Shown piece by piece: positions 20,800 through 33,597 of a stretch of DNA of 64,000 nucleotides. Every line of letters begins with the position of its first letter. Within the stretch, counting starts at the first letter, position 1. A program made the translations under genes and the position numbers. Location: contig NC_068352.1 in the NCBI RefSeq assembly GCF_014633365.1, positions 20,617,310-20,681,309 of the forward strand. The letters are read 5' to 3'. The notes beneath the pieces are model-generated. The model saw only the letters and a list, made by a program, of their open reading frames with translations. It was not told where the DNA came from and ran no database searches. The stretch comes from Diospyros lotus (taxonomy: Eukaryota > Streptophyta > Magnoliopsida > Ericales > Ebenaceae).

Positions 20800-21312
20800 T
20801 TCTAATTCATTTGAGATGTCAAAAGTGGTGATTTCACACTCTTAAATGCTATTACCATTTTTTTTTATCTACGTACCACACAGACCGTTGGGTGTCTCTG
20901 ATTTTTTACATTTAGGATTGGAAACCGGAGTGGACTCCATGGCCACCTATTTTAATTCATAGTCCTGCTTTTGCGAGTCTCCTTCGTAGTGCGTCGTCTG
21001 ACATTCGACCAGTCCGTGGTTTTATTTAATAAATAAAAATAAATTAATAAATTTTTTTTTATAAAAGACAAGAGAATTTATTAATTTAAATAGATGCACC
21101 ATTTTAATAAAAGTATAGAGATTATTGTCAGATGGGTTTAGGTAGGACTCACTCCTAAAAGCTACCTCTTAGGAGAAAGGTGTCCAAACTATATATAAAC
21201 AAAATAACAACCTAATAACTTGAGGATATGGGATAAATACAACTTCAACATAGTTCAAAGCCACGGAAGAGAGGGCAAGAGTTACCCAAGAAATGCAATT
21301 ACCAAACCATGA
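20800..21312. other. Intergenic DNA downstream of the O-methyltransferase gene
   Basis: AT-rich sequence with no recognised gene or repeat. Confidence 0.5.
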
Positions 21313-21339
21313 CACTAGCACAACATCCAAACCAAAATC

Positions 21340-22060
21340 TCCGCCGCAACTGAATTTTGCGATGATTTTCTCAAAATCGTAACAAAATTCATTAATAATA
21401 AAATTGAAAAATAAATTTTGCGGCGGTTTTGATCAACCGCCGCAAAATTCAAAAATTAAAAATTAAAAAATTAAATTTAGCGACGTTTTTTGCCAAATTC
21501 ATTAATAAAAAAATTCAAAAAAATTGAATTTGGCGGCGGTTTTCTCAAAACCGCCGCAAAATTCATTAATAATAAAATTGAAAAATAAATTTTGCGGCGA
21601 TTTTGATCAATCGCCGCAAAATTCAGAAATTAAAAAATAAAAAATTAAATTTAGCGGCAGTTTTGCAAAACCGTCGCCAAATTCATTAATAAAAAAAAAT
21701 AAAAAAAATTGAATTTGGCGGCGATTTTCTCAAAACCGCCGCAAAATTCATTAATAATAAAATTGAAAAATAAATTTTGCGGCAGTTTTGATCAACCGCC
21801 GCAAAATTCAGAAATTAAAAAATTTAAATTTAAATTTAGCGGCGGTTTTGCAAAACCGCCGCCAAATTCATTATTCAAAAAAATTGAATTCGATGGCTAT
21901 TTTCTCAAAATCGTCGCAAAATTCATTAATAATAAAATTAAAAAATAAATTTGCCGTTTTAATCAACCGTCGCAAAGTTCTGAAATTAAAAATTAAAAAA
22001 TTAAATTTATTACGACGGTTTGGTTAAAACCGCTGCCAAATTCAGAAATTAAAAAAATCA
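21340..22060. repeat. CACTA subterminal hairpin array, left
   Basis: Units such as GGCGGCGGTTTTCTCAAAAC followed by CGCCGC are hairpins on their own. They are separated by AT-rich spacers starting CAAAATTCATTAATAATAAA and recur from 21340 to about 22040 with drift. Frames that stay open (for example 21709-22027) simply reflect the repeat and are not genes. Confidence 0.8.
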
Positions 22061-24235
22061 AAAAATAAATTTCAAAAAAAATTAATAATTTAAAAATTAA
22101 ATTTTACAATATAATCTAAATTTTTTATTTTTTAATCAATTAACTTATTTAATTTAATTAATTAGTTTAAAACATTTTATGTTCAATTAATTAATTTAAT
22201 ATGTTAACTCTTTTTTAGGTATTTTGAGAGTTCAATTAATTAATTTAATTTAATTCAATTCAATAAAAAAATAAAATTATTTTTTATTTTATTTAATTTG
22301 GGGTCAAGTGTAATTTCAAAAACTTGAGTTTATGGGTCCAAAGGAATTCTGAAAAATAGTGATTCAATTACTTTATAATTAGTATATGCAAATATATTAC
22401 AAGGTGGTTTTGAGACGGATTTTGAGATGAAATTTTTTTTTCCTCTCAAATTTATAAAATATAAATTTTTTATCTATAAATATAGAAATTAAATTCTAAA
22501 TATTTAAATTATTATATTTCATGTGCATAAAATATAAAATAAAATATATATACATGTAAATTAATTTATATAAATATTTATAAATTAAAATATATATTCA
22601 ATGTATAATAATTAACTATTTGTAATAGTTATTAAATATATACAAAATGAAAAAAAAGGAGAGGAGAGAGAAAGGGGCACATTCATATTTTAAAAAGAAG
22701 TTAGTATATGAATTATATTTTTTTTAATGTGAAAAGGTATATTAAAACTGAATTGAATAATATTTAGAGAATATATAAATACTATTCTTATATTGAAAAT
22801 ATGATATAAATATTTTTAGATTGACGATAAAGTCAAGAAAAACATATCAAATCTCAAAAAACTTGTTATATCATATAATTTTATAATAATTTTTTGAATT
22901 AAAAATAACAATACATCTAATATGATCAGAATGTACATTTCTCTATATAATATACAAGAATCTCTATATATATAGTATACATCAAACATAACTTTGATTA
23001 ACAATATATTTAGTATTATCTTTATCTACATTGTGTTTGATTAATCAATAAATGCAATGCATTGTGTTGTGTTTGATTAATTAAGCATTACAATGTTTAA
23101 TTAATTATAAATATATGAATTAACTTAAATTCATATGGTCGAGACATGAAGTTTAAAAAAACACCAACAGTGTCAATGGTTGAGATCAAATACTCAACAT
23201 ATTTTTTCCCCAAAACCATCCCATTCTCCATCACCTCACAGGTATCATAACCATTGTCAGAGAGACAGGCGGTGAGACAGACAGCCAGTCACTTTCCTAA
23301 ATCCATGGCATGGTCACTTCCTTTTCGATTTTTTCTTTTAACTCCATCTTCACTTCAAACGTCTATTGTCACAACCACAACCATAGCCATCGAGTTCTCT
23401 GTCATCAATGCTCAGATGACTTGCAATAGTGTAAGTTTAAAAAAAACTCAACTGGGCTTAATCTAAAAGAACTCGATTGGACTTAATCCGTGAATTAAGC
23501 CCGATCGAGTTACTTCGCTTATTCATTTGTTGTGTCTGGGAGGTTATAAAATCAAATTAGGAATTAACTTATTCATTTGTTATCTTTTCTTAAGAAAATA
23601 AATTAATTAATAAATAGATAATATTTTAAAAAATTAAAATCTAATATTACGTCGTAATGCCAAATTTGATGTCTACTTTAGGAGTATTCATTCGATTTAA
23701 ATTGGTCCGGTTTGATCTTAACTAGTCCAAACTATTTTATTTTTTTTGTTTTTAATATATATATATATCATCCAAACAAAAAATTTTATAAACAATATAT
23801 GTACATCAAAATAGAGAAAGAAGAAAGGGATGGAATAGGAATTTTAATATTTATTATAAATGTATATTATTAATAAATAATTAATATTGTTTATTATGAT
23901 AATTTAAAATAATATATATAAATATAATTATTAAAAATAAATAACCTCAATTAGTTTTCAATCTTAATTAGATAAGTGGCCAGATTAGACAAAAACTAAT
24001 TATAACCAACAGGGAAAGGGGATGGATAGAGGTTCGATAGATTTATAATATATTTTTAAATAAATATTAATTTGATTTAATAATTTAATTTAATTTATTA
24101 TTATATTATTAATTATCATAATTATAAATTATTATATTTTTAATAATTAAATAATTAATAATATTATTTTTATAAATTATTTTATTGTTATTTATCAAAT
24201 AAATATTAAAAAAAACAAAAAAAAAAACTGAAAAT
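22061..24235. other. AT-rich interior of the CACTA element
   Basis: No convincing gene. The sequence is strongly AT-rich with scattered TA runs. Confidence 0.5.
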
Positions 24236-24560
24236 GTGGGCGGGAATTACTCCCGCGGTCTCTCTCTCCCCCCCCCCCCCCCCCCCCCTCCTTCCCCAAA
24301 TATAACCCTAACTCATCCCTCTCCCCCCTTCTCTCTCTCTCCCTCCCTCTCCTGTGAACTACTCCCGCCGTCGACCCATCCGCCGCTGCCGCCTCCTCCA
24401 GCTCGATCGGGCTCCGCCTTCGCCGCTGCCAGATCCGCCTCTGGTCGTCGCTGCTGCCTCCGCCTCTGGTCGCCGCAACTGCCGCCGCCTCCAGCTCGAT
24501 CGGGCTTCGCCTCCGTCGTTTCTAGATCCGCCTCCGCCTTCATCGCTGCCAGATCCGCCT
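24236..24560 (+). other. GC-rich leader-like region with C homopolymer
   Basis: After GGGCGGGAATTACTCCCGCG comes a run of about 20 C, then CT-rich DNA and repeats of GCCGCTGCC and CTCGATCGGGCT. The open frames encode only Pro/Ser/Ala/Arg runs. The inverse of this pattern lies at 56240-56710 in the other large CACTA element. It looks like the 5' leader and first exon of a gene carried by these elements. Confidence 0.5.
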
Positions 24561-24865
24561 CAAAGGTATATATATATTGTGTGTGTATATGTATTCTGTG
24601 TGTATGTATATTCTGTGTGTGTATATATTTTGTGTGTGTATATGTTAACAGTTGTGTGTATTAATCTACACTTATTCGCTGTTGTAGCATATCATATATA
24701 TGCTACAACTTATTCGCTGTTTGATCTATCTTTGTGAGTATTAATCTACACTGACGGACATGTGTTGCTTTCTCATTATGTATAGTTTTGTTTTCTTTTT
24801 CATTAGTTCTATATATATGTTTTGTATGCCGATTTGGTTTTTATGTTTTGTACCTTGACCACAGG

Positions 24866-24981
24866 CATTCCACCAATGGATAATAGAACCAAGCCCAGTG
24901 CAGATGCGGAAGATCCTCCTCAAAATCAATCGGATATCCCACAACCAAAAACGTCTTTGTGGCTAACCAAACTAACATCGG
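24866..24981 (+). pseudogene. Exon-like block in the CACTA interior (unrecognised gene)
   Basis: The block is bounded by an acceptor (GACCACAG) and a donor-like GTATTT. It has an open frame with an ATG: MDNRTKPSADAEDPPQNQSD, then IPQPKTSLWLTKLTSG. A second block, 26152-26250, is also bounded by CTGCAG and AAG|GTAAAA and is open in one frame (VQKDVFSLRAPYTHDLIRKD). I recognise neither. They may be exons of a captured host gene or of the element's own gene. Confidence 0.35.
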
Positions 24982-27095
24982 GTATTTGCTTTAGTTATTC
25001 AGCTTTATTTTGGTTTTGTTGTCATATAACAGTATGTAAATTCTCTGCACAAGCATCATGGTGCTTGCACGTTGCTTTACCAATAAAAAGGATGCTTTAT
25101 AGTACAAGCACTAGAGCGTTATAGATTCACTTCTATTTGGAGAAGATTTGCTGAGAGAGACTTTTTCTTTGATTGAAAACTGTAAGAACAACTCTATCAA
25201 AAATATTTTTTATTTGGTTAATAGAGAGAATTTCTTCTATACTTCTAAATCATTCTTAAGGCTTGTTTATTAGACGAAAAAACTTTAAGACTTTTGAGTG
25301 TCTTATTGTCATTGGTAGTTACTTAAACGATTTGAGTATGTTTTGTATATAACGCATTCAAATATAAGCTTCTATGTATATTAATTATAAAAGTTATTTT
25401 GAAATACCCAGTGCACACATCTTGAAGTAATACCTTTAGCATTGTTGGCAGATTTTTAATTGAAGTGAATCATGGAGTGACGTACGTGATTTCTACACAA
25501 ACATTAACCAGGTTTATTCAAATCTCCGAAACTTCAACCTAGAGCATAACTATGAGTTGTAAGTTTGTGCACCTTCAATCGGATGAACATGGGATAGAAA
25601 ATTATCTCAAAATATATAAAAAGACTTGAATTGTCCCAAATATTAGTAAATTAAGAAACAAGTTTTGATCGAGGAACAGAGAAATGTTTACTTGTTGGAT
25701 GTATCTTTGTTGAGATGTGCAACTTCTGTTGCTATATTTGTGCTGGAAAAGATACAGAAAATATCTTTAACTGTTAGTTAATTTCTTTTGAATTTGAGTT
25801 GCTTAGTTTGAATAATTCAATTCAGTTTGAGTTCAAGTCAAATTAGTTGCTATTTTTTAAGAGAAAATTATGTTTTTTTTGGTTGATGTATTGCTATAAA
25901 TTAAGTCAGTTTAATGAGAATTAATCATCAGTTTTTCAATCATCTGTTGTAGCCTTTGTTATCTAATTTCCTTGTTAATTCCTACAATCTTCTTACCTTC
26001 AAGAGAGTTAATTGCTCATTCTCGTTTGCTTAATGTAGGTCCCATCTTTAAATTCTTAATCTACTCATCTTTAAATTCTTAATCTATTCTTATACTTTAT
26101 TTTTTGGATCAACTTCTTACTCTTAATACTTTTAAGTCTATTGTTCTGCAGGGTACAGAAAGATGTCTTTAGTCTCAGAGCACCCTATACACATGACCTC
26201 ATACGAAAGGATGGAAAAATGCTATCTCAGTTCTTTTGTGTGTCCAAAGGTAAAATTATGAACCGAAGTTCTACCAACCAGCCAGAATGTGACTTAGGAT
26301 GATGCAGTATTGCATCTACACAACATTATAGATGGTTCTGAAGTCTCTGTAAATAGTTTTTTAAAATGGTTTGGAACAAATAGTCTTTTTTTTTTTGGTT
26401 AAGTAAATGAATAGGCTCTTCATCCTGACAGAATGATATTCAGGTTGCATATTTTCTAATGCTCATTGATTATGATTTATTGTTCATTTGGATGTCACAA
26501 TACAATATTCCTGAAATGGGAAGACATGAAATCCTAGGTTTCTAATAGAGGGTTTTAAGGATTAAAATTGTTGTTGGCATTGTTTCAAGAATCTATTTCC
26601 GATTGAAGTTAGGAGGGTAACTGAGATTGGAGTAGTTTATCTGAAGGTTCTCCTTTGCCTCGTCTGCAAGATGAGCTCTGATTCCTTTTCTTTCTTCATT
26701 TTATTTTTCTCTAGTTCTGTGCTTTGATGAGCTCTGTTTTCTTTGAGGTTGGTGAACGGCCTACAAGTCCATTCTTAATGGATTTGGTTTTTTCCTTTTT
26801 GTGGGTAACTGAAGCTGTGTGATATTTTGATCCAGATTGCTTGCTTAAGTGTTCCTGGCCTAGTCTGTGTTATTACTTTGCTGTTTTAAAATTTAAGAAA
26901 AAGAGAACGGTCCCACCTTGCAGGCTGTTTCACACACAATGAACACTGAGCTCTCTAACTCTTGAAATACCGTGTTAATCCAGTTGTATATTCTTGATTG
27001 TATTATGAATTGTTATGAATTGCATTTAAGTGATTGGTGTGGGCTTTGTGAATTTATTTGGGATAAATGATTTGCTTTAGTGATGTCTAAATTTA

Positions 27096-27219
27096 AAAGG
27101 AGTATTAGAATTTTGCAAAATTTAAAAACAAGTATGAGAAAGCAAAGAAAAATTAGGTCTCAAATGTCGGGGGCAATACTTGTGGTTTTATTCTCATGTT
27201 GGAGTATAAGAAAAAATTG
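27096..27219 (+). pseudogene. Broken En/Spm (Ptta-type) transposase-associated motif
   Basis: One frame reads NFAKFKNKYEKAKKN, a stop, then VSNVGGNTCGFILMLEYKKK. This pattern (KK..EKAKKNR, then NVGG, then EY/EH) is the hallmark of the plant En/Spm-associated domain known as Transposase_24. At least two stops break the frame. It supports the CACTA assignment of the surrounding element. Confidence 0.55.
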
Positions 27220-27989
27220 GTCATATTTGATATTTTTTATTATTTTTATTTTACTTAATTATTTTTTAAGAAATAACAATTTTTGCATGAACATTTTTTT
27301 TTCCTCGCATTTGAAGCAATTTGTAAGTATACATTACTTATGTCTTTTTATATTATTCTATTACGATTAATTGATTTTTTGATAATATAACTTATTTCAT
27401 ATATTTATGATGCTTACAGGTTGATTTTCATACGCGATAACATGAGGCATCATCACATCATTGAAGGTAGGTTGCCACAATTGTCGAGCTCATTGGTAGA
27501 ATAGATTCAAGAAGCTATTAAGACAGTTATGAAATCCTTTCACAATCACCTGCCAACCATTCAAGGTAGATTGTCTCCCTGCCGTTGTCTTCATCATCAC
27601 CACCCTAGATCTTTCGGATTATTAAGAGTATTCGTTATTTGTATGGATGATAGAATTTATTATGTATTTTATTATTTATGAATGTGTAATTAGTATGGAT
27701 AGATTTTACAATGTATTTTTAATATTTATGGATGATGTGTATTACTTTATGGATTTATTGTATTGTATGAATGACTTTTTTTAGTTCGTATATTGTGTTT
27801 ATTAGGTTGAATTTTGAAATTTTTAAAAAATTATTATTTTTTAATTATATTTATATTTGAGACAAATGTAGAAAAATTCGTCCAAAATCTCTATTAAATT
27901 ATAGAAAATCATTCTGTAGAAAAATTCGTTTCAAATTTAAGATAGAAAAATTTGTCTAAAAAATTCCTTGTATTTAGAGATGAAAATAG

Positions 27990-28515
27990 CAGCGGTTTCA
28001 AAATTATTGCAAAAAATTACTAAAATCATCGTTAAATTATTTTTTATAATTAAATTTAATATTAAAATAAATAATTTAATATTAAATTCAATTAATATTA
28101 GCGGCGGTTTTAAAATCGCTGCTAAATTTTAAAAATCATTGCTAATTGGGGCGGTTTCCAAACCGTCGCTAATTTAATATTAAATTCAATTAATTTTAGG
28201 GGTGGTTTTAAAACTGCTGCTAAATTTTAAAAATCGTCGCTAATTGCAGTGGTTTTCAAATCGTCGCTAATTTAATATTAAATTCAATTAATTTTAGCGG
28301 CGGTTTTAAAATCGTTGCTAAATTTTAAAAATCGCTGCTAATTGTGGCGGTTTCCAAACCGCCGCTAAAAATATCACTTAGTGGCGGTTATACTAGCGGT
28401 TACTAAAAATCGTCGCTAAATGCTGTGCGACGGCTGTATCTGCGACGGTTTTAAAAATCGCCGCTAAATTACTTAGCGGCGGTTAAAAACCGCCGCTAAA
28501 TGCAAAAAAAATTGT
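27990..28515. repeat. CACTA subterminal repeat array, right, with 98-bp period
   Basis: GCGGCGGTTTTAAAATCG and its relatives start at 28101, 28199 and 28297, exactly 98 bases apart. They are followed by denser hairpins (GCGGCGGTTAAAAACCGCCG near 28475) up to the TATAGTG end. Confidence 0.8.
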
Positions 28516-28554
28516 CGTTAAATGTCAATTTTTTTATAGTGCACAAGAACAAAT

Positions 28555-29160
28555 CTCACTGCACAAGGACAAATCTCACAACAATATAATCGTCCAAGTA
28601 AGATAAAGAAGTCAGTTGTTAATTTGTCAAAGGAGCATTTGGACAAAACATCAGCTCCTAAGGAATACCAACCAAAAAATACTTGTTGCTAAGGAATTAT
28701 TAAAGACATTAAAAGTTTGCCTACCAACTACGTAAAGGAACCATGAAATAGAGCCTTGATAGAAAGATCACCTCAAAGTAGTAGTTAGATCCAACATTAC
28801 CAAACAAGCACCCAAAAGTTTAATTACATCCCTTGCATTTCCAAAAAACTCCTATATCTAGGCAGCGAATGCTCTCTGTCGAGAGGTAGCCCTTTTAACT
28901 AGAGAATTTGTAATCGTATTAGCACTTCGTAATACATAAACAAAAATAACTGAGTTGAAAGATTTAGATAACCCAAGGATTCTCGAAAAAGAGTGGATTA
29001 TATAATTAGAAGCCAATTGACTGCATTCCTCGAATAGGATTCAATTATCTATAAAACTAATTGAAAATAATCTTTCTCTTAACATAACTCCAGGGCTTTT
29101 ATAGTAACTAACAACTCACCTCTTTGGTCTCCTTAATTCCTAAATCTTTTTATTTATTGT
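28555..29160 (-). pseudogene. LINE 3' end with RNase H (RVT_3-like) domain
   Basis: On the - strand, a frame with two stops reads LLVTIKALELC near 29110. After a frame change it reads EECSQLASNYIIHSFSRILG and FNSVIFVYVLRSANTITNSL around 29020-28880. The order (A.E..A...AL, then DC..L, then F..V.F.YV.RS.N) is that of the RNase H domain at the end of plant LINE ORF2. The 3' part is duplicated at 35897-36305. Confidence 0.6.
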
Positions 29161-29164
29161 TGTT

Positions 29165-29720
29165 GTGTTACGGACAAAAACTCAATAAAAAAGATAAAAG
29201 AAAAAGTTTAAAAGCCCAAAATATTGTTTTGGACTAAAAAGCATAAATTTTCACGTAAGGAAAGGAGGTTCCACACAAACGAGCAAACTAGATAACTCCG
29301 ATATCCAAAAAAAATTTCAGAAGATAATCCATTATTTATAAAGAATTTTAATTCTAAAATAATTTCAGAATATTGGAATAAACATCATTCCTAAAAAATT
29401 CCATCCCCAAAAAGTATAAAATAAACATAATCTATAAGAGATAGATGTCATCTATAACAATCCCGATTTCAATCAGATTAAGATTAATCAAGATAAACGT
29501 TATCTACAATAATCATAATCTTGGATTACTAAATATTATTCTATATCCATCCATAAATAGGCAGGTACTCATTCCTGAAAATGTACAACGTCTCCGACAC
29601 AAATTTCAATATAGTTTATACCATCTTCAGTGTCTAACTTAAGTATTGGAGTGTTTGTGCCAGGATCTTCTCACGCCCTCTCATTGTTTTTTATTTTTGT
29701 AAATTCAAACAGCTTGATGA
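29165..29720 (+). repeat. LTR-like fragment (gypsy type)
   Basis: The block has a TATA-like CCATAAATAGGCAGG near 29550 and the string CTAACTTAAGTATTGGAGTG near 29634, which resembles the conserved stretch after the transcription start in Tat/Athila LTRs. The boundaries are guesses and no internal region is attached. Confidence 0.35.
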
Positions 29721-29927
29721 TGATATTTCCAATCAAATAAAATTATTATTCTATCTATGCAACAACAATTGTATTTATTTTGATGCTTTTATTTTAATTC
29801 CAAAAAAAAAATTAATTCGCTGTTTATATGACTTTAGGGAGTTAGGGAGGCATTCCCTGCAGTCGATTCGGTACTTATAACTGTTATCAAACCAATTTTT
29901 TGGTATTCTAAACTTGTTTAAATTACG
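29721..29927. other. Short intergenic stretch
   Basis: AT-rich; GCTGTTTATATGACTTTAGG at about 29820 has a diverged match near 36318, next to the second LINE-tail copy. Confidence 0.4.
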
Positions 29928-32151
29928 TGACAACCTCACAAAATATGGGTTCTTACAACAATTACTTAATTAGCTTAAAAAGAAATCCTTTTAGTTGTTG
30001 CCTGAACGCCATGAGTCAAAAATATAACAACTTCACATTATAATTTGACTTACATGCTCTATGGACTCACAACCATAAAAAATATAATTACAAAGTCACT
30101 ATTGGAATTCACAAAATACAAATATTTTCCTTAAGACCTTCACTAAAATACCCCCAAATACCTTATACTTGGGATGTCTTTGTACACAACTAAACAGGAG
30201 CTCTCGCCCCGCTAGACTCACCCCTTTCAATAGACCTTCCCTTACTTGGAATGACAAGAAAAACAAGGTGAGTGAAGAGGCTCAACAAATGTATAGGTGT
30301 AATAACGTAAACAAGTATGGAGACATAAAAAGACCAAAGTAGAGTACCCCGACTCCATAGATACATACGTGAAGCAATACATAAAAGTCATGCTGCTCTT
30401 ACTATACCAAATCATAACCGTTACACCTTTAAGACACCAATCCATGCTCATGCATTATATGATAGAAATACATGAGTCATACTGGTCCTCTAGGCCTCCA
30501 CATCCATGTGACTATATGCATATATATATATATATATATATCAAAATTCATCAGCCATCCATGGTGGAAGGAGCATTATTTATTGGGATTATGGCCACCT
30601 CACCCGTGTCAGGTGCTCAATGGGATATCCCATCACACACTTTCCCAACTTAGCCACCTTGCTAAAATAATAATAAGAGGCGCAAAGATTATGGTAGTAA
30701 TGCATCACACATGAGATTCCATGGACATCTCAACCAAGAACATTTCTTAACAACTTCCCAAACGGGATTATCATGCTTATTCATGCAACTCAATTACATT
30801 TTTATCTCATGAATCCCACGTTTATAATTATATATATATATATCTTCAATCACATCCTAGATTTTTAAAGGATTGAGTGATATCAAAGGAAGCATTTAAT
30901 AGCAACTTACTTTAACTATCATGTTTAATTTGGATTGAGGAAAACCTTAGCCGATTCAAATCATAATCAAAGTATATGATATTATATATCAAATTGAAGC
31001 CCTCGAAGTCTAGATTATGATGCTTCAAATGGATCTTTATTTGAACTTCTATATCAAAAGTTATGGTCTAAAGAGTACAAGATGTGTAGTCTGAAACAAA
31101 ACGTTAACTTTTAAAATTGAAAAGTCCACTTTTGGAAGGAAAAGTTGATTTCTACATCAATTTGGTTAACCCAGCTGAGAGTTTGACATACAGGGTTGAC
31201 TCTCACTCATAAAAGTCGACTCTTGAGACCTAGAAACGAAAATGGACGAAAAAATGCAATGCAAATCAACAATATTTGGATCTAACCAACAAAATGCCAT
31301 TCCTTCAATGAAAATGGGATGAAATAAACCCCATGGAAACTTTTAACGAGACTCAATAACATCTTAAGAAAAATCCATAAAAATTCAAGAAGTTGAAAGA
31401 AAAACCCATTAACTACAACAATGGTTTTTCAAGGTTACAACAAGAACAACCCATGATCATTAATACTAAAAAGACATTTCAACCATCATTTAGAAGACAT
31501 AAATATTGGAGGTTTGCTTGAAAGAAAAAGGAGTGTAGGAATTTGCCTTTGAAGCTTGAACCAAAGAAAAGAAGAAGCAACCTATTTGAGATAGAAATCC
31601 ACCCTCTTGAAGCTTCAATACAAAGAAAAATGGAGGAGAAAGGAGGAGAAGAAGATGTCGGGAGAGGGATAGAAATGAGTGAAGAAGAAGAAACAAGAAG
31701 AGAGAAAGGGTATGGCATACACATATGCCCCCCAACTGCTCCCATCACTCTCTTTTCTTTGCTTCCACATTTATCCTCACTTGCACACACACACAAACTA
31801 ACATATCTTACCTTTTTAGGTAATTTTTCTTTTTTCATTTCCTTTTTGTCTTTTCTTTAATCAACCCACATTGTTATACACATAAGCCTAAGACCAAATC
31901 AAGTGTCCACTCGTAGTAGGCCCAAGCCCATTTAGCCCACAACTTTAGACTCTTATACACATTTAAATTTCATTTATATGGGTTTATAAATTTTAATCAC
32001 TTACATTTTTCATTCCAAAAAATTATTATTTTCATTAAGTTGCCTCTTATCAACACATAAATTATTTTCCACAATTAATTAATTAAGGAAAAAATCCAAA
32101 TTCCCAAAATAAATTATCAATAACGCCTAGACCTACTAACGAGTCGTTACA
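29928..32151 (-). repeat. Solo-LTR-like repeat, - orientation (copy a)
   Basis: On the - strand it opens TGTAACGACTCGTTAG at 32151, as does the better-defined copy at 44378. Shared landmarks include CTTACTTGGAATGACA near 30244, CCTCTAGGCCTCCACAT near 30490 and the AG-rich block near 31600. The frames open around 31480-31860 have counterparts near 43610-44100 in the copy at 42113-44378 and are not genes. The other end (TGACAACC at 29928) is uncertain and no target duplication was found. Confidence 0.6.
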
Positions 32152-32779
32152 AAATATATAGATATATAAATATATGTATATATGTGAAATTGATAAATAG
32201 TATATTTGGTTAGAGAAATTGATCAAAATATATGTATATAGGATGAAAAAGAAAAGTAAAGGGTGTATGCATATACAAAGGAACTACACTTTTTTAAGTT
32301 TTTTTTTTTTATTTTGTAAATTTTCTTTTTTTATTATAATTTCACAAAAAGATGTGATTACTACATTCCCACTTTTTCTCCATGGTTCTTTCTTATCCTA
32401 AAATGGTCCCTAATTTAAATTAAATAGGCCAATTACATAAGAAATGAAAGTTTCAAAGATAAAAGTATAGTATAAGTTCTCCAAATTCATTGGCCTCTCA
32501 ATAGGGAAATTAGGGCAACGATTGAATTCTACATATAAAAAGAGAAGAAAGGGTGGTCTTCCACCATTTGTTTGGAAAAGACAAGTGTAAGGGTGGAAGC
32601 CTAAAATAGGAGAGAAGTGTACGTAGGGGGTTAAACAAATTTCTTTAAACAAAATAAGGTAAGCGTTTATTGTTAATTTCTGTACTTATGTTACATTATA
32701 TTTATTGTTCTCCTGCCCACTTCAGGCATTTTTATGTTGTCTGATGTGGGTCCCCCTTCCCACCATCACCCACCTACAC
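32152..32779. other. AT-rich intergenic sequence
   Basis: TA-rich and T-rich tracts, no recognised gene. Confidence 0.5.
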
Positions 32780-33516
32780 AGGGGCGGAGCACGCCCAGAC
32801 AAGGGTGGGCAATTGCCCACCCTGCTTTTTTAAAAAATATTATTATATATATAATTTAATTTTTTTAATTTTTTTTCTATAGTAGCACCCCACCTCCACC
32901 CCTCACTTGCCCACCTTGCTTTTTTTAAAAAATGTTATTATATATATATATACTTTAATTTTTTTTTCTAAATATTAATATCACCCCACCCCTCACGCAA
33001 CCCAACCTCATTTTCTCTCTCTCTCTCTCTCTCTCTCTCTACTCGGACAGTCGATCCGTCGAACTCCCCCATTGTCATCCATCCCCGGCGTCTCCTCCAC
33101 CTCACTCACTCGGCTACTCTTCTCTATCTCTTCTATAAAAGCTCAGTAAATCACCTATTTTGCAAAATCTGATCATTGGATCATGAATCCGACCACAATA
33201 TCGTCGTGAAATCAATCCCGATCTATAACAAGATAAGTTTTTTAGTTTTATTAGCTTTATTTTTAGCATAGATTCGTGAGGTGTTTATGTATATATGTGT
33301 TATTTAGTTTGGTCAAAATTTTAAGTTTAGATCTACGGAGTTTCGGCCGTTGGATTTTATTGGTTTTTGGGCATGTTAGACGAATGAGGTAAGGGAGTCG
33401 AGTAGTGGGCTTGGATCGCTAGAAAATGCTGGTTGTGGTGGCCGGTGGCGACAGGCAGTGTTTTTTTTTTGTGTTTAAATCTAGCTGAAAATTAAAAACC
33501 ACATTCGATCTAGATC

Positions 33517-33597
33517 CATCATGCCAAGAACCCGATCTTGATGCATCATGCTAAGAACCCGATCTCGATGCATCATGCCAAGAACCTGATCTCGATG
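33517..33597. repeat. Three 27-bp tandem repeats
   Basis: CATCATGCCAAGAACCCGAT followed by CTTGATG is repeated at 33517, 33544 and 33571 with a few changes. The third unit abuts the LOB-domain fragment. Confidence 0.9.

Larger units (their letters stand above)
21313..28541 (+). mobile_element. Degenerate CACTA (En/Spm) element
   Basis: The right end, TTTTTTTATAGTG at 28541, is a CACTA terminus, and both flanks carry the CCGCC-type inverted subterminal repeats of such elements (21340-22060 and about 27990-28515). The left end is taken as CACTAG at 21313, where only the first five bases match the inverted right end, and flanks TGA and CAC do not agree, so the left boundary is weak. A broken En/Spm transposase-associated motif lies at 27096-27219. 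The interior has a GC-rich region near 24240-24560 and at least two exon-like blocks. Confidence 0.6.

Noticed and set aside
21340..22060. CRISPR-like array of short repeats with spacers
   Set aside because: The units are drifting inverted repeats with near-identical AT-rich spacers at the end of a plant CACTA element; there are no cas genes and the DNA is eukaryotic.
24236..24664. Proline-rich 142-codon frame
   Set aside because: It has no proper start, is driven by a C homopolymer and simple GCCGCC repeats, and reads more like a leader than a protein.
31479..31838. 119-codon - strand frame, with a 164-codon counterpart at 43610-44104
   Set aside because: Both lie at the same place in copies of one LTR family and have low-complexity, Ser/Leu/Phe-rich sequence with no conserved domain.
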